Shown here: in pieces, positions 21,801-36,200 of the stretch
Layout: every line of letters starts with the position of its first letter
Position numbering within the stretch: the stretch's first letter is position 1
Source: Phaseolus vulgaris
Lineage: Eukaryota > Streptophyta > Magnoliopsida > Fabales > Fabaceae
Direction of reading: 5' to 3'
DNA length: 64,000 nt
NCBI RefSeq assembly: GCF_000499845.2
Contig: NC_023754.2
Location: 21,702,111-21,766,110, forward strand
Translations under genes and position numbers: made by a program
The notes under the pieces: model-generated
Databases searched by the model: none
The model's input: the letters and a program-made list of their open reading frames with translations, nothing else
What the model was told of the DNA's origin: nothing

Positions 21801-24800
21801 TTTTTCTTTAAAACTAATTAGAAAATTTCAAATGTGTGATGTTAAATAATGTAGCTTTAGAGTGCTTATTTGGCCATTTAGGTAATAAAATGAATATCAA
21901 TTCTATTGCTTTGTTTGGATGATGATTGAAATAGATAGGAAAGAAATAGTACGGATAAAATGAAAGAGAAATAAAATAGAAAAGATATATTGTTTGGAAT
22001 AGTTGAAATGAGAAGGGAAAGAAATGAAAAAAATTCTCTCCACTTGTTTGGATAAATAGAGAGTGAAAACAAATAAATTATATAAAATATTTTTATATTA
22101 ATTAAAGAATATTTTATTCTGTTCTTATTCTTAATATAAATTTATTTATTATTTCTAAGTTATAAATAATTTATTTAATTTTTAAGAAATTAAAACAAAA
22201 ATAATATAACAGTAGATGTGGGAGACAATTCTTCAAGGAAAGAATTTCATGCCTAAATCAGGAGGAACTTATTTCCATGTAGGTCCCTCAAAAAGATTCA
22301 CATTTCTCCATTTCATTCAAAAACGAAAAAGTGAAGTTAATTTCCCTCTCATTTTCATCTTCTGTGCAAGCTGTAAATCATCTGAACAAACAAAGCTGCA
22401 ATGTAAGAATGTTGAAAATATGATTTTCATTTTTGTCTGTTAATGAATACAGGTTTATCCATAACTTGTAGATGGGAAAACTATAAAAATGGCTTAGAAT
22501 GTTGCCAAACTTCGGATTAAAAAGTGGCAAACATTCCAAGATTCATGCCATGCCTGATAATCTTTAGGAATATTATTATGCAATCACCTTCTCACCTGAT
22601 TTAGGATTTCCATATTTAAGAAGTTACTTCATGAAGTTCAGTCATTCATATTGGTTTTTTTCCCTTCATTTTGTCAGGACTTTTACACAAGTCAGTGGTC
22701 AGTGGCAAGACACTGATTCAATGAGGGAGGAATTAGATGATTTGCAGGTGCATAATTGATGAAATTTCCAAGTCTGTGACATATAGAGTACTGTAAATTT
22801 GTTATTTATTGATTGATTATGAAAGAGTCTTTTCCCAAATCATCCATGTTCATATTGTACTTTGGAATATGCCAAACAAAGATGGATGGTGATTGATATT
22901 TTTTAATTTAATGTGCAGATTTTCTTGAGCACAAGATGGGCTATTTTGTTGAATTTGCATGTGGAGATGTTCCGTGTGAACAAGTATCCTGTATATCTAT
23001 TTAACATTTTTTTTCCACATGAGATTTTTTGCAAAACTACAATACCTACTCTTTTGGTTTAACTTGTAAATTATATTTTGTTTGAAAAAGGTCATCTGTG
23101 TTTAGGATGTATGTGGAAACTGATTTACTTGACAAATAAGGTGGTCTATTAAAACGAAAAGTTGAGTGCTAGTTTGTTTTTGAACTTTTAGTGACGATGA
23201 GAGTATGTAGGAGACCGGAGGATTTTATCCTTAAAGAGAAAAAGAAAATAACTGATGGCTAGGCTACCTCAAATCCTTCTTTTGATTAGTTATTCAGGTT
23301 TGCAGTTTAAAGCAAATCAAAGGAAATCTAGCTTATAAGAGGGGTTTTTAATCTAAAATTTAGGGTTAGTCTTTGTCCTTGAATACTATCACAAAGAAGT
23401 GCTAAGAACTCTTATCGATATATCACACCAATAAACTTGTACTTTGTAACACTGTTTAAATATCCTCATTTTTTTTTTAAATTTCTTATTCAAATCCTTG
23501 ACTTGAGATAGTGTTGAAGACATTCTTCAAGTTCTTATAGTCTTTGTTGTAGAGTCTTTAGAATTGGACTTTGCACTTCTCTTTCCAGAGCGCCACATTC
23601 TCTTGCGTGTTTTGCCTGTTCTTGTTGTCCTAGTGACATCATCAGAGAAAGATAGTGAGTCTCTGTACAAGAGGGTGAAAATCAACAGACTGATGAATAT
23701 ATTTAAGGTACCGTTGTATATATGCTTATTGATATACTGTACTGTTAACAAAATAACTATTATTAGATTACCTGAATATTTCTACTTTTAATGAATTGAA
23801 TTCTTCCTCTATTGCCAATAAGTTCAAATTTGTGTATCGTTTTATCCTTTTTTATAGAATGAGGCAGTCATTCCTGCATTTCCAGATCTGCATTTGTCTC
23901 CAGCTGCAATATTGAAGGAATTATCAACTTACTTTCCAAAATTTTCTTCCCAAACTCGCCTTCTCACACTTCCGGCACCTCATGAGCTTCCACCTCGCGA
24001 GGCACAAGAATATCCTCCAAATTGTTTTATGTTGTTACTGATAAGTTTATACTAATTTGTTATTTAACTAAATATCACTTCCTTGAGTGTCATCCTTGAA
24101 CTGCTGTTACTTTTTATTACCACTCTAACTGCAGTTTGATGAGTTGTTACCATGATATATACTTTTGGATAACAAACATGTTTTCTGTTCAATATAGTTA
24201 AACAATGCCAGGAGGGTGGTATATATAGTTATCTTTTTATTATTGATTTTTGTGTATCAGCTGGAACTTAAGAATACATGAGTTGAAAACTGGAGTGGTT
24301 ATAGCTTCCTAAAAAAGAATGGTGTTTATGCAGTTAATTTTTTCCTCCAAATTTTTGTGTATTCATTGTTGGGTGACATGGAAAACTGTAGGTTTAATTA
24401 ATATATGTTATTGCAGCCCCTTATGCATTTTAGAACTTAGATTTATTTGTATTGAAGATTACTAGGGGAACTTCTATTAAAAACATTATTGAGGAATCTT
24501 TTACTTTTGAAATGTTGATTTTCATAAAATTATAAAGCCTCTTCCTACTGGCTCCTTTAGAATGTAAACTTGACATGATACACATATCAGAGACATTATT
24601 TGATCATAAATCATATTGGAGCCATCCGTGCTGAGCATGATGATTTTGTAATTCGATTTGCTTCTGCAATGAATCAGGTGCTTCCCTCTGCTCTACCTTG
24701 GCTGCAAATGGAATGCCCTCCCTGAAATCTTATTTGTTTTGTTTCTTTTGACTATTTCTTAGCATGTAATACCTGCTAGTTAGTTGTTTATCTCTATTTT

Positions 24801-27800
24801 TACAGCTGTTATTGTTAAAGTCAACTGATGGTTCTGATGTTGAATGGAGCAAAGAAGTCAAGGGGAACATGTATGATATGATTGTTGAAGGTTTTCAGCT
24901 ATTAAGCAAATGGACTGCACGCATATGGGAACAATGTGCTTGGAAATTTTCTCGACCATGCAAAGATGCATCCCCATCATTCTCTGACTATGAAAAGGTA
25001 AGGAGTATTCAAATCTTCTAGTTCCTTGTGCTTTTATTCTTATCATTCTTTTTCTCCTTGGTGGTGATGGTTGATTGATATTCTAATCTGGTACTGGCAT
25101 TTCAGTACTGCCAATATTGGTATAATTTTTTATTTGTATAACGCAATTAACTATTTATACAGAATAGCAATTCGACATTACAATTACAATTTGTATGTGC
25201 AGTGGTGTTGATACCACTTGTAGTTTTATCCATCTTAAATATTGCTCAAATTGATTTAGCTTTTCCATTAGACACATTCAAAATTAATCATTTTCACTCT
25301 AAGCCAATATTTCCTTAATTTTTTATTTGTTATAAAACAATTAATTTAGAGCAATTCTAAAATATGAACTTGTGCTTTCAGTGGTGTTGATACTCCTTGT
25401 TACTTCAGGCATGTTAAACACTTAAATTTTGAATTAGCTATAAAGTTATTTACATTAGCCATGTAAAACCTAACCATTTATCACACAAATTAATCAATTA
25501 TTGTATCAGTTAGCCATTTATTTTCAGTTATTTGTGCTAACTACACACAAAGGTGATTTTTTATTAATTGTACTTGTGTTTGATTTAACTCAAACTGGCA
25601 CCCTACACTTCAAATCAAAATCTATCTTGAATGGATTCTATTAAAAAAGTAGATATTATCATAAGCTTTGTGTTTCTTGTAGGTAGTAAGATATAATTAC
25701 AGTGCAGAAGAAAGGAAAGCACTGGTTGAACTTGTGAGCTACATAAAGAGTGTTGGATCTATGATGCAGCGGTGTGATACAGTGGTTGCTGATGCTTTAT
25801 GGGAAACAATACATGCTGAGGTCCAGGATTTTGTCCAAAACACATTAGCTATTATGTTGCGGACTACCTTCAGAAAGAAGAAGGACCTCTCTAGGTAGTA
25901 TTCTAATTTATCATTACATGGTATAAAATTGTTAGTTTTTAAGTTGATAGCTGATATGTTCCTTGGACTCAGTGTTCTCATGGAATTGCTCCGGATCATA
26001 ATTATGTATCATGAAACATAATTCTTCTGGATCATAATTGTTCTGACCAGGTTACAAATTGTGAAACCTTGCCAAACATTGATTCTCTTTCTTTCTCACG
26101 ACCTCTCTTTTCTCTCCTGAAATGTTCTCTCCCCAAAGAAATCATCCCCCCATTCCTCAGCTCTCCTCCTTTCCTTTATGATCCTGTATGGAAGTCTGCT
26201 GTTACCGTTTTACCCCCACGTCTCCTCATCCCTTTGACTAACCATTTCTCCTGACTTACAGGTTGGTCAACTGACTGACCTGTTTGACCTATCCGACAGC
26301 ACAATAATCAACTATATAACAATGTTCTCTTTGCTCCTTTTTAAAAATGTTTTTTTAACAAAAAATTGTTCCTTTTTATCTGTCATTTTTTACTTTCAAG
26401 ATAACATGTCTTGTTTTCCAATTACACCTTTATTTCCATTTTTATAAAAATAAATGACTATTATGCATTGAAAGTTGTTTGAATTTGAACATTAAATAAA
26501 TTTTTAGTTGACATTTCTATACATATTGAGAAAAGTTCCCATGTGTTATCTATTTCCAGCTAGAAAATTTATGATCATATATGACCTGAATCTAATTTTA
26601 TAGGAGAGAAGTGCAAATAAAATTATGGATGGAAGCTTAATTTTTGTTAAAAAAATGTTAAGTGAACAAAAAAAGGCTTCAAGAACAACAATGGCTTTTT
26701 GAAAGAGAAAAAATGGTGCAGAACCCTTTGATTTCACATTGAGAAAGAAAAGGTAGTTATAATTAATGAGAGAGAATACAAATAAGCATACGACATTTTC
26801 TTATGATTGATATGGAGAGTGAATACGTACGTCATAACGTCAGATACTTTAATTTAATTAATACGGAGAGAGAAAATACAAGGACACATAAATGTAATAG
26901 GTAACGTCAAAATTGCATGAAAAATAGAAAAGTTATATCATTTCCTTGGTTTGGGTGAAAAAAATATTAAACCACTATTAGGTTATCTTCAATGTAAAAA
27001 TCATTCTATGATGTCTTAATTTAATTTTTGCAGGTTCCATTGTGCCACATCACTTTTATGACTTTTTGTAACTTTTACTCCAATTCAAGGGTCTTGTAAG
27101 ACCCATACTAATTAATGTTTTCTTTGGTTGTTGACAAAAATATATGTTTCCAATATAGAAAATATTTTTTTTATTCTTGTGAGGTCTTAAATTTTATGTC
27201 ATGCCAGTGTACTCTAATGAGGAGGTCTTATAAGACTCACGTCTTAAGCTTATAATCCTGTGTATGACCCTACAATAGAGATGCCCTAATAAAATATTAC
27301 AGGGTATTTTCTTATTGCAAGTTGAAAATAGTTGGTTTCCAGATACAATTTTATGGTTGTACAATTAAACTGGAAGAAGAGATAAAATGCTTCTTGTTGA
27401 AAGTATGGAAGAGACTGGCTTGTTCTATTTTTTGCTTTATTTATACCAATTATGGGTGTTTATGTACATCTTGTATTATAGCCTTGTAATAAGTAAAAGT
27501 ATGAGATAGTTGGTTGGGACTAATATTCATTCTACAGAGTATTTCATAATACCCACAGAAAATTTAGTTAACTTTCCTGTTAGCTTATTTTGATTTTTCG
27601 AAGTGTGTAATCTGTTGGAAATTACATAATAATGGTTCAACTCACCATAGTAACCTCATACCCTGTAACATAGGAAGTAGAGTTTGATTTCTCTTGCAAT
27701 TTTTTTTGTATTTGTTTATCATTGATTGAAAAGTCTGCATCAATTGTTCCTTCATTTTTTCTTCTTTTTTATATCAATTACCCAAATATGGATTTTCAGG

Positions 27801-30800
27801 ATTCTTTCAGATATGCGGACCCTCTCAGCTGATTGGATGGCTAATACAAACAAATCAGAATCTGAGTTACAGTCTTCACAGCATGGAGGTGAAGAAAGCA
27901 AAGCAAACATATTTTATCCAAGAGCAGTTGCCCCAACTACTGCTCAGGTCTGCATCATTTTCAATTCTCTTGCAGCTTCTCTTATATAATTTGTTATATC
28001 AATATGCTCAAAGAGCTGCATTTATTAGGGATCAAAGTTTTAATGCTATATATTGGACTCTGCTATCTGTATAGATGTTTTAGCATATGGACTTACCAAT
28101 GCTTTGATAGCGGAAAATAAATAAAGTTGCTCAAGTGTGCCTTTATTCTGAAATGTCGAGCATTCATTTATGTGGTCATGCATATAGGAAGACTCATTCT
28201 TACAGGTTATGATTTCGAATAAATGTATTTTCTTCCTTAGATTACTTTTTTCAAGTTCAGGTCTTCTGCATGAAATGCTATTCTTCATGTATATTCACAT
28301 ACATATAGCAATCAAAAGTTGTTACCAAAGATTAACTATATCCTGACTTGGGTTGCTCTACAACAACTTCTTTCTGTGGATATATGTAATGCTGTGTAAT
28401 TGTTGCTTAGCTAATCTCTTTACTACAGGTGCACTGCTTGCAGTTCTTAATATATGAGGTGGTTTCTGGTGGTAATCTTAGGAGGCCAGGTGGACTCTTT
28501 GGCAATAGTGGCTCAGAAATCCCAGTTAATGATTTAAAACAGCTGGAGACATTTTTTTACAAGCTTGGTTTTTTCCTTCATATTTTAGACTACTCAGGTA
28601 ATGATCTTCAATTGATCTGAGCATCAATGTTATTGCAAAGACTCATCCTCACATTCCATTGATATATCAAATATCATCTACTCTGATAACCTCTTCCCTC
28701 ACTACTCCCGCCCCATGACTCCTCTCCTACATTAGGGGGTTAGTTTTGAAGCATTACATTTTGTGTTATATTGCTGTTGATAACATATATCGCCTTATGG
28801 TGCACTTCTTTCAACCTATTCGGGGATCCTTCATGTATATATGAGAGAATAAAGGGGTAAACTAGTCCAACATCTAGAAATTGAAATTGAACATACATGC
28901 AATGGGACTGATAGATGATTATTAACAATATCATTTGGTGTTCGTGAAATCCTTGGGCTCTTGCAAAAGTTAAAACATCTAATACAAAACTTAACATCAT
29001 TGAATTGGGAGGGTACATGGATGTTTAAATGATAGCTGAACACAACATTAAACTGACATCTACTTTCTTGAGTAAAATAGTTTCTGAATAAATTTATGCT
29101 TTTTGGGTGCTATTTAGTTTTCTTACAAATTATCAGGTTCGGATTATGTTTGCCCCTGCCATGTGGGCCTAACAGTGAAGATTGGTCCTTTTAAAGCTTC
29201 CAAGCTCATCTTTGTGCTTCTGTCACAACTTGATTTTATCTGCTCATTATTATACCTTAAGTATACCAATTGGAAGTTCATTGTCACCAATTTTCTTAGA
29301 AAGTATCCTAAAAGTTTTTAATTTCTTTGACTAGAGAAGAAATACATTAGAAGGTAGTAAGTTCTGAAAGATTTTGACCTGCTAACTTCTGAAACAGTTT
29401 ACTGATAGAATCCTTTGCATATGTCTTGTTGAGTCCTTCAGTGTAATTGACTTGGGTGATGATGCTTGCAGCCACTGTTGCAACATTGACAGATCTTGGT
29501 TTCTTATGGTTTAGAGAATTCTATTTAGAGTCTTCACGAGTCATTCAGGTAATACTCATCACCACCAAATTATTTGAATTTCAAATTATCATGTTTACAG
29601 CAATCACTCTTGATAAGACCACCTAACTTCGTAACTCCTTGCAAGCATTCACTCATCTATTTTTACCTGTAATTGAATAAAAAAACTAAAATAATGGCAG
29701 CCTAGCAACTTGGAATGTGTTGTTATATGGTAGGATGATGGTTTGTATGCTATTTTTTCCAAAATTCTCTTCTAATACTGAGGTTTTTATTATCCTGACC
29801 CTTTGAAAGTTAATATTTTGTCTCTAATTCTGCATACTTTAGTCATCCCTTACGCCCCCACCAAATCCTGATTCTGTTAATGTTACATAAAATACTCAGA
29901 GACTGAAATAACAAGCTAAAAAGGGCTGAAGATTTCGTAGAAACATGTTTTATTAAGAAAGAAAAGTTATATGTTGTGTGAATCTGATCTTTCTTCATTC
30001 TTGCTGGTAGCCTTTTCTGAACTTCAACATTACTCTAATTTGAAGAAGTCATTCCTGTGTAATGGGTTTCTCAATATTGTATTTCAAACTTTGAAAATTT
30101 TAAATTCTACCTAACTTGTGATCTTTTTTATTATTCTTTTCTTATATGCATGTTTTTTCCACCCCCCTTCTTGTACTAAATTTAGTTCATTATTTAATGT
30201 AGTTTCCAATTGAGTGCTCTCTTCCCTGGATGTTGGTGGAATGTGTTCTTGAGTCACCAAATTCTGGTCTTCTAGAGAGTGTTCTGATGCCATTTGACAT
30301 CTACAATGATTCAGCTCAGCAAGCTTTGGTGTTGCTGAAGCAACGGTTCCTATACGATGAAATTGAGGCTGAGGTATTAGAAACTTGTAACTTGAAGCTA
30401 ATGCTAGTTGATTATATGGTGAATTTCCTGGAACAGTATAATATCTGATACAGATGATTAGGTGCATATGGTGAAGTGCACTAAATTGATGGGAGTAACT
30501 TATGTGGTGTTAGGTATCCTACATTTACTAAATGTAAGAGATGATGTAAGAATACCACGGGAATTGAGGATAAGGGGTATAAGTGGGGGGATCCGTGTGG
30601 AGGCATCCAGAAAATTGAGTGAGGACTTTCGGACTGGGATGATGACCCTCAATAAACTTTCATTTTTGTGTATTTTCTTTTATATTTAATTAAGTCATTC
30701 TTCGTGAATTATGTTAACATCAGTTTATACCGGTAGCAGATAGTGAATTATGTTGTTAGTAAAGTAGACTTTTGCTGTCCCTTTGGGGACATCCGATTAA

Positions 30801-33238
30801 ATTGGAATGATACAGAGAAGATTAGTCTAAAAAAAGAAAAAAAAAAAGACTTTTGCTTCTTTTTACCAGTTTCCATATGCTTTCTACAACAATCAACTGT
30901 TTTCTGTTTACCTTTTTTCACAGGTGGATCATTGTTTTGATATATTTGTTACAAAATTATGTGAAACCATTTTCACATATTACAAAAGTTGGGCAGCAAG
31001 GTATGCTCATTTTTCTCTGGCTCAACCGCTTTTTCTTTTCACTATTCCATGGACTAACCTATTTTTGTACTGATGGATGCCTAAATCATGCAGCGAATTG
31101 CTTGATCCTTCATTCCTCTTTGCTTCAGACAATGCAGAAAAGTATGCTGTGCAACCCATAAGGCTCAATATGCTGCTTAAAATGACTAGAGTGAAGGTTA
31201 ATGAATTACATTATCATCATGTTTCTTTTACATAATTTTGATTTGGGGCTTTAAACTGTAAGCTGGGTGTATACTAACAATTTTTGGAGATTAAAAAATA
31301 GCCCAAGGTGGGTCATGTGTGGGAGGATTGGAGAAATGTGTGCATACTGTTAGATCACCCCTCTCCCAGAAAAATCTGGAAACACTTGACTGAAGCCCTG
31401 CATTAAATGAAAAAAGATTAACTATTTTATTACTTATTTTTTAATACATATCAGGGTGCTACCGATCCAAACCTCATTATCATTAAGTGACTTTCTTTAA
31501 CTGGAGGAAGAGGAAGTATACAAAACAGACAACTTTTGTGTACTATTATACGTAGGAATAAGTTGTTAGTATATTTTTCCTCTAGAATCTGATTTCATAC
31601 TGATTATCAGTCAGTTTCATAAAAAGCTTCCCGTGAGTTAACCAAGTTTGTTGATCAGAAAGTCCTGGTTTGAAATATTGGAAAAACAGGTGCTGGGAGA
31701 GTGTTTCCGCTATAATTTTTCAACCTAACTCCACATTGATTAGTTAGGTTATGAAGTGGCTTTTGGATACCAACAGTCTAACGAAGTGTTTGGTCTAACT
31801 TCTTGGGACATCTCTCTTTGAAACGAGAAGCTGGGCCAAATACAATTCTAGAAAAATGATTAAGTACATAAGTGACTTCTTTCTAACGAACTAATGAAGA
31901 AAATAATTATGAAGATTAAGATTGATGCTTATATGATTTATAATTTTTTTATTTTCATGGTGTATTCCTTTTTTCAGTTTATATGATTTCTCTCTCTCTA
32001 TCTCTCATACACACGTTCTACTGGATGCCATAATTGCAATTTCTCACGTGATTAAATATACTATGTACAGCTTCTTGGAAGGATGATTAATTTGCGAAGT
32101 TTGATTACTGAAAGGATTAACAAGGTTTTCCGTGAAAATATCGAGTTTCTGTTTGATCGCTTTGAATGCCAGGATCTTTGTGCCATAGTGGTTAGTGATT
32201 TTACCTCTGCTACTTCCCATTGCCAACAATTATGAACTACTTTTCTTCTCTCAATGTTCATTAACTAAAAAAATGCCTTGACTATTTTATTTAAGGAATT
32301 AGAGAAGTTGTTGGAAGTCCTAAAACATTCCCATGAACTACTGTCTAGAGATCTTTCTGTAGACTCTTTCAGTCTCATGTTGAACGAGATGCAAGAGAAC
32401 ATCTCCCTTGTATCATTTTCTAGTCGACTGGCCTCACAGGTTTGTCTGTTAAGCTCTAAAGACGTACTTTAATTTGATGTCTCCCTTTCTTCTGCACAAC
32501 AGTGATTATTAATTTCCTGTTAGTTTCTATCTAATATTGAATCTTTATATTGAATGTTGAAACCACTATTTAAAAATGGTAATTAATAATTTCATGACTT
32601 GGTCTGTTTTCAATTTTGAATTGATCTATTTCTTTATGTATGCTAGATTTGGTCAGAGATGCAAAGCGATTTTTTGCCAAATTTCATTCTCTGCAATACT
32701 ACTCAACGTTTTATCAGATCATCAAGGACTGTTCCTGTTCAAAAGCCATCTGTACCCTCTGCTAAGCCTAGTTTCTATTGTGGTACTCAAGTAAGCATTC
32801 CTTGTACTGCCTTTAATGGTACAACTTTTATAAATCAGAATCAATATTTTTTAATGGCTTAAATAATCATAAACATGTTAAATACAAGCTGTTAAAAGTC
32901 TCGCTTAAGTCAGATGTTTACATTGGTAAAATAATGTGATTTACTACTTCCTCTCACTAAATTTTTTTATCTCACTTTCCATTTTGGGAAGTTCCAAAAT
33001 TTATTTCAGCACAGTTTACACCTTAGGACCACATGCACGCTGGCTGTTCCAAGTATAGAAAAGTCCAATGCAAATTTCTTGGAGTTTAGATCACTTTTCT
33101 CAACTTTTCTGTTTTTCTATATTTTTTCTGATTGTTATATTCATTTTTTATTTATTTTACTTGTTCAGTGTATTTATAACGAGGGAGAGGGAGATGAACT
33201 ATTGTGTTTGTGTTCGCTTTCTACAATCTTCTTTGTGT

Positions 33239-33279
<41 letters not shown>

Positions 33280-36200
33280 GATGTAAATATATATATATAC
33301 ATATAGATGTAAATATATTAGTGTCTCATTGTCTCACACTGATAGGATTTGAATTCTGCCCATCAAAGTTTTGCACGACTGCATAGTGGATTCTTTGGAA
33401 TACCTCACACATTTTCTATTGTTCGACTTCTGGGATCTCGATCATTACCTTGGCTTATTAGAGCCCTTCTTGATCACATATCAAACAAGGTATGTTGTTC
33501 TTTACATTTGCTAAATTCTGAATAAATAATTGCACACCTTTTTTTTCCTGTGGAAACCTTAAGATAGGAAGATGTTTATAAATAGCTCTTGGCCTTGACT
33601 TCTAAGTGATGCGAGACTTTTGAGCATATTAGAACATAAGGCTTTCAGTCAAGGGCTAAGGGGAAGGAGTGTTCTCTTTTAGACCTTTTTTCCATTTTCA
33701 CGAAAGACGCCAATGTTTTGACCTAAAGTTTGATAAGATAGTTTCGTTAGAGTCAATCACTGTATTTGAGGTGTTATCCGCTCTAGAACTCGGTTGCTAC
33801 GTCACAATTTTGTCCTTAAAAGACGTCTTGGTGGGTTAAGAGTGGAAGGTGTATATAGATGACTATTGAGTTCAACTCCTAAATTATGTGAAACTTTTGG
33901 GCGTAGCAGAACATGTTATAAAGTGCAAAGTTGTCCTTGCTATGGAAAACTGATCAACTAACTCTTTATAATCATGTAAAAATGACTCGAGCAATGAATA
34001 CATAGTGCAAGGCTTTGATAATAAGTTTTAGCATAAGAGTGTGGACACTATTATGCTAAGGATAGGGTAAATGAATGACAAAATGTTGCAACATGTATTT
34101 TTTCAGATGTATAGATTACACAATGACATTCACAAAAGCTTCTACCATAACAACCATATTAAGCAACTTATTGTTGTTTATAGATAGACACACATACATA
34201 CTGGATGCGTTTAGTTTAGATATGTCTATATTTAGTGATATTATTATTAAAGGAAATTTTGGGTGTGGCTCACTAACAACATAAATGCGTGCTATTTTCA
34301 GATTACTTTGCTTGAGCCAATGATTACAGGATTACAAGAATCTTTGCCAAAATCAATTGGACTTCTTCCTTTCGATGGAGGTGTGACAGGTGCATGGTGA
34401 CATTTTTACATTTACTTTTGTTTTTATTAAAAAAAAGGTTTGTTCTGCAATTTACTTATGTATGAATGCTTAAAATATATTCTTCCTTCAACATCTTGAT
34501 GGTAAATTATTTATGCATACTGATTCATTGCATAGAAAATTTAAGTCTATAAAATTGTTAAAAGGAAATCATTGACAAAAGAATGCTGAGTCTTGGTGAT
34601 TCATATTTTTTGGTATACATGCATCATACCATATTCCAAATTCTTGGTAAATATGCACCAATTACACAGTGCATGACCAAAGACATTTTTTAGATAAATA
34701 TTAATAATTAGTACTTAGTAGTTGGTAGCATGTATTTGTTGCCCTTTCTTTTTAATAAAGTAATACTAGATACATTTCTTTGTCATGGACTTGAGGTCAT
34801 TGGCATAATACTTCTTTCTTCTCGTGTTCCTTATATTGGTGGAAAAACCTTAAGAAAATCAAGCATTTTTTTCAAAATCTCAAAAAGCACTGAAAGGTTT
34901 TGCTAGATATATCAGGACAGTTCATTGTCTTTACAAATAATTTTCTCATAAACAAATTAACTGCAAAGTAATACAGTACATAGATACATTATCATATCTG
35001 ATTAACTTTAATTATTTCTACACAGGTTGTGTGAGACTTGTTAAGGAACATCTTAACTGGGGGACCAAATCGGAGCTAAAAGCTGAGGTTCTTCATGGCA
35101 TAAAAGAGATTGGAAGTGTATTATATTGGATGGGGCTTCTAGATATTGTGTTGGTCAGTGATGCAGTTTAATTTCCAATTTGTCTATTGGAATTGCCATC
35201 AGCATAAGCTGAAAACTTAATAAATCTGCTTTATATTTCAAGATAATTTTAGAACTCATGGTTTTTTTCTAATACTACCTAAAAAGAAGAGAATGGGACA
35301 AAACAATTATTTTAGCCAATTATAGGATATAAAGTATCCAAGTGTACCTGTTGTCAAGAACCTTTCTATATTGAAACTTAAAGTCCATGAAAAGCTTGGT
35401 AAATACTATGAACAAAAAGGAAATGTTTTGCAGATGACTTACTTGAAGTCCTTATTTGGTCCGAAACTTTATATAGATGGAGAGGGCACGTTTATTTAGG
35501 TAGAACTAGAAAAGTTTGGGCTTTGGTTTTGAAGGTATAAAAATGGTGTGGAAGGACCTGAGAATGTATGAGTGCAAGTTAGGTGTTTGTGGGCTAAGTT
35601 TAACTGGTCCAGTCCCATCATATTTTGGACTTGAAGAAGACTAGTTCTATACTTAGACAAGACAAACTAAGGTATTTAGGGAGTTTGAAATCTCACAAAA
35701 ATGCATTTTAAGAATCTGAACGACAGAACTAGAGGAGATCTAATGTCAATTAAAGTATAATAATTTATCTATCATCATCAAACTCCCAAAGTAATTTTAC
35801 AAGGATGCATAGTGTGTAAGAATAAATTTTGGAAAATTGATCGTGTTACATCGGAAATAAGGAGAAATAATCATATATTTCCTTTAACTTTAATCTTGAT
35901 GTTTTCATGTATGCTACTTTAATTTTTTAGTGATAAATACATTGCATTCTTGATAGAGAGAAAAGGATTCTATGGATTTCATGCAAACTGCTCCTTGGCT
36001 GGGCTTGCTTCCTGGAGGAGATGGTCAAATAGTAACTTCTCAAGATGGTGAACACAGCCCTGTTGTTAGTCTCTTTAAATCAACAGCTGCTGCAATGATT
36101 TCATACCCTGGTTGCCCATCACCTACCTCTTTTCATATTATGTCAAAACAAGCAGAAGCAGCAGGTATGTTGTTGGAATGCTTTCTAATTTTTTTGCTGT

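Noticed and set aside
30111..30467. 118-codon minus-strand frame
   Set aside because: It is the complement of PIR exon 18 and its flanks, with no family features; a shadow of the real exon.
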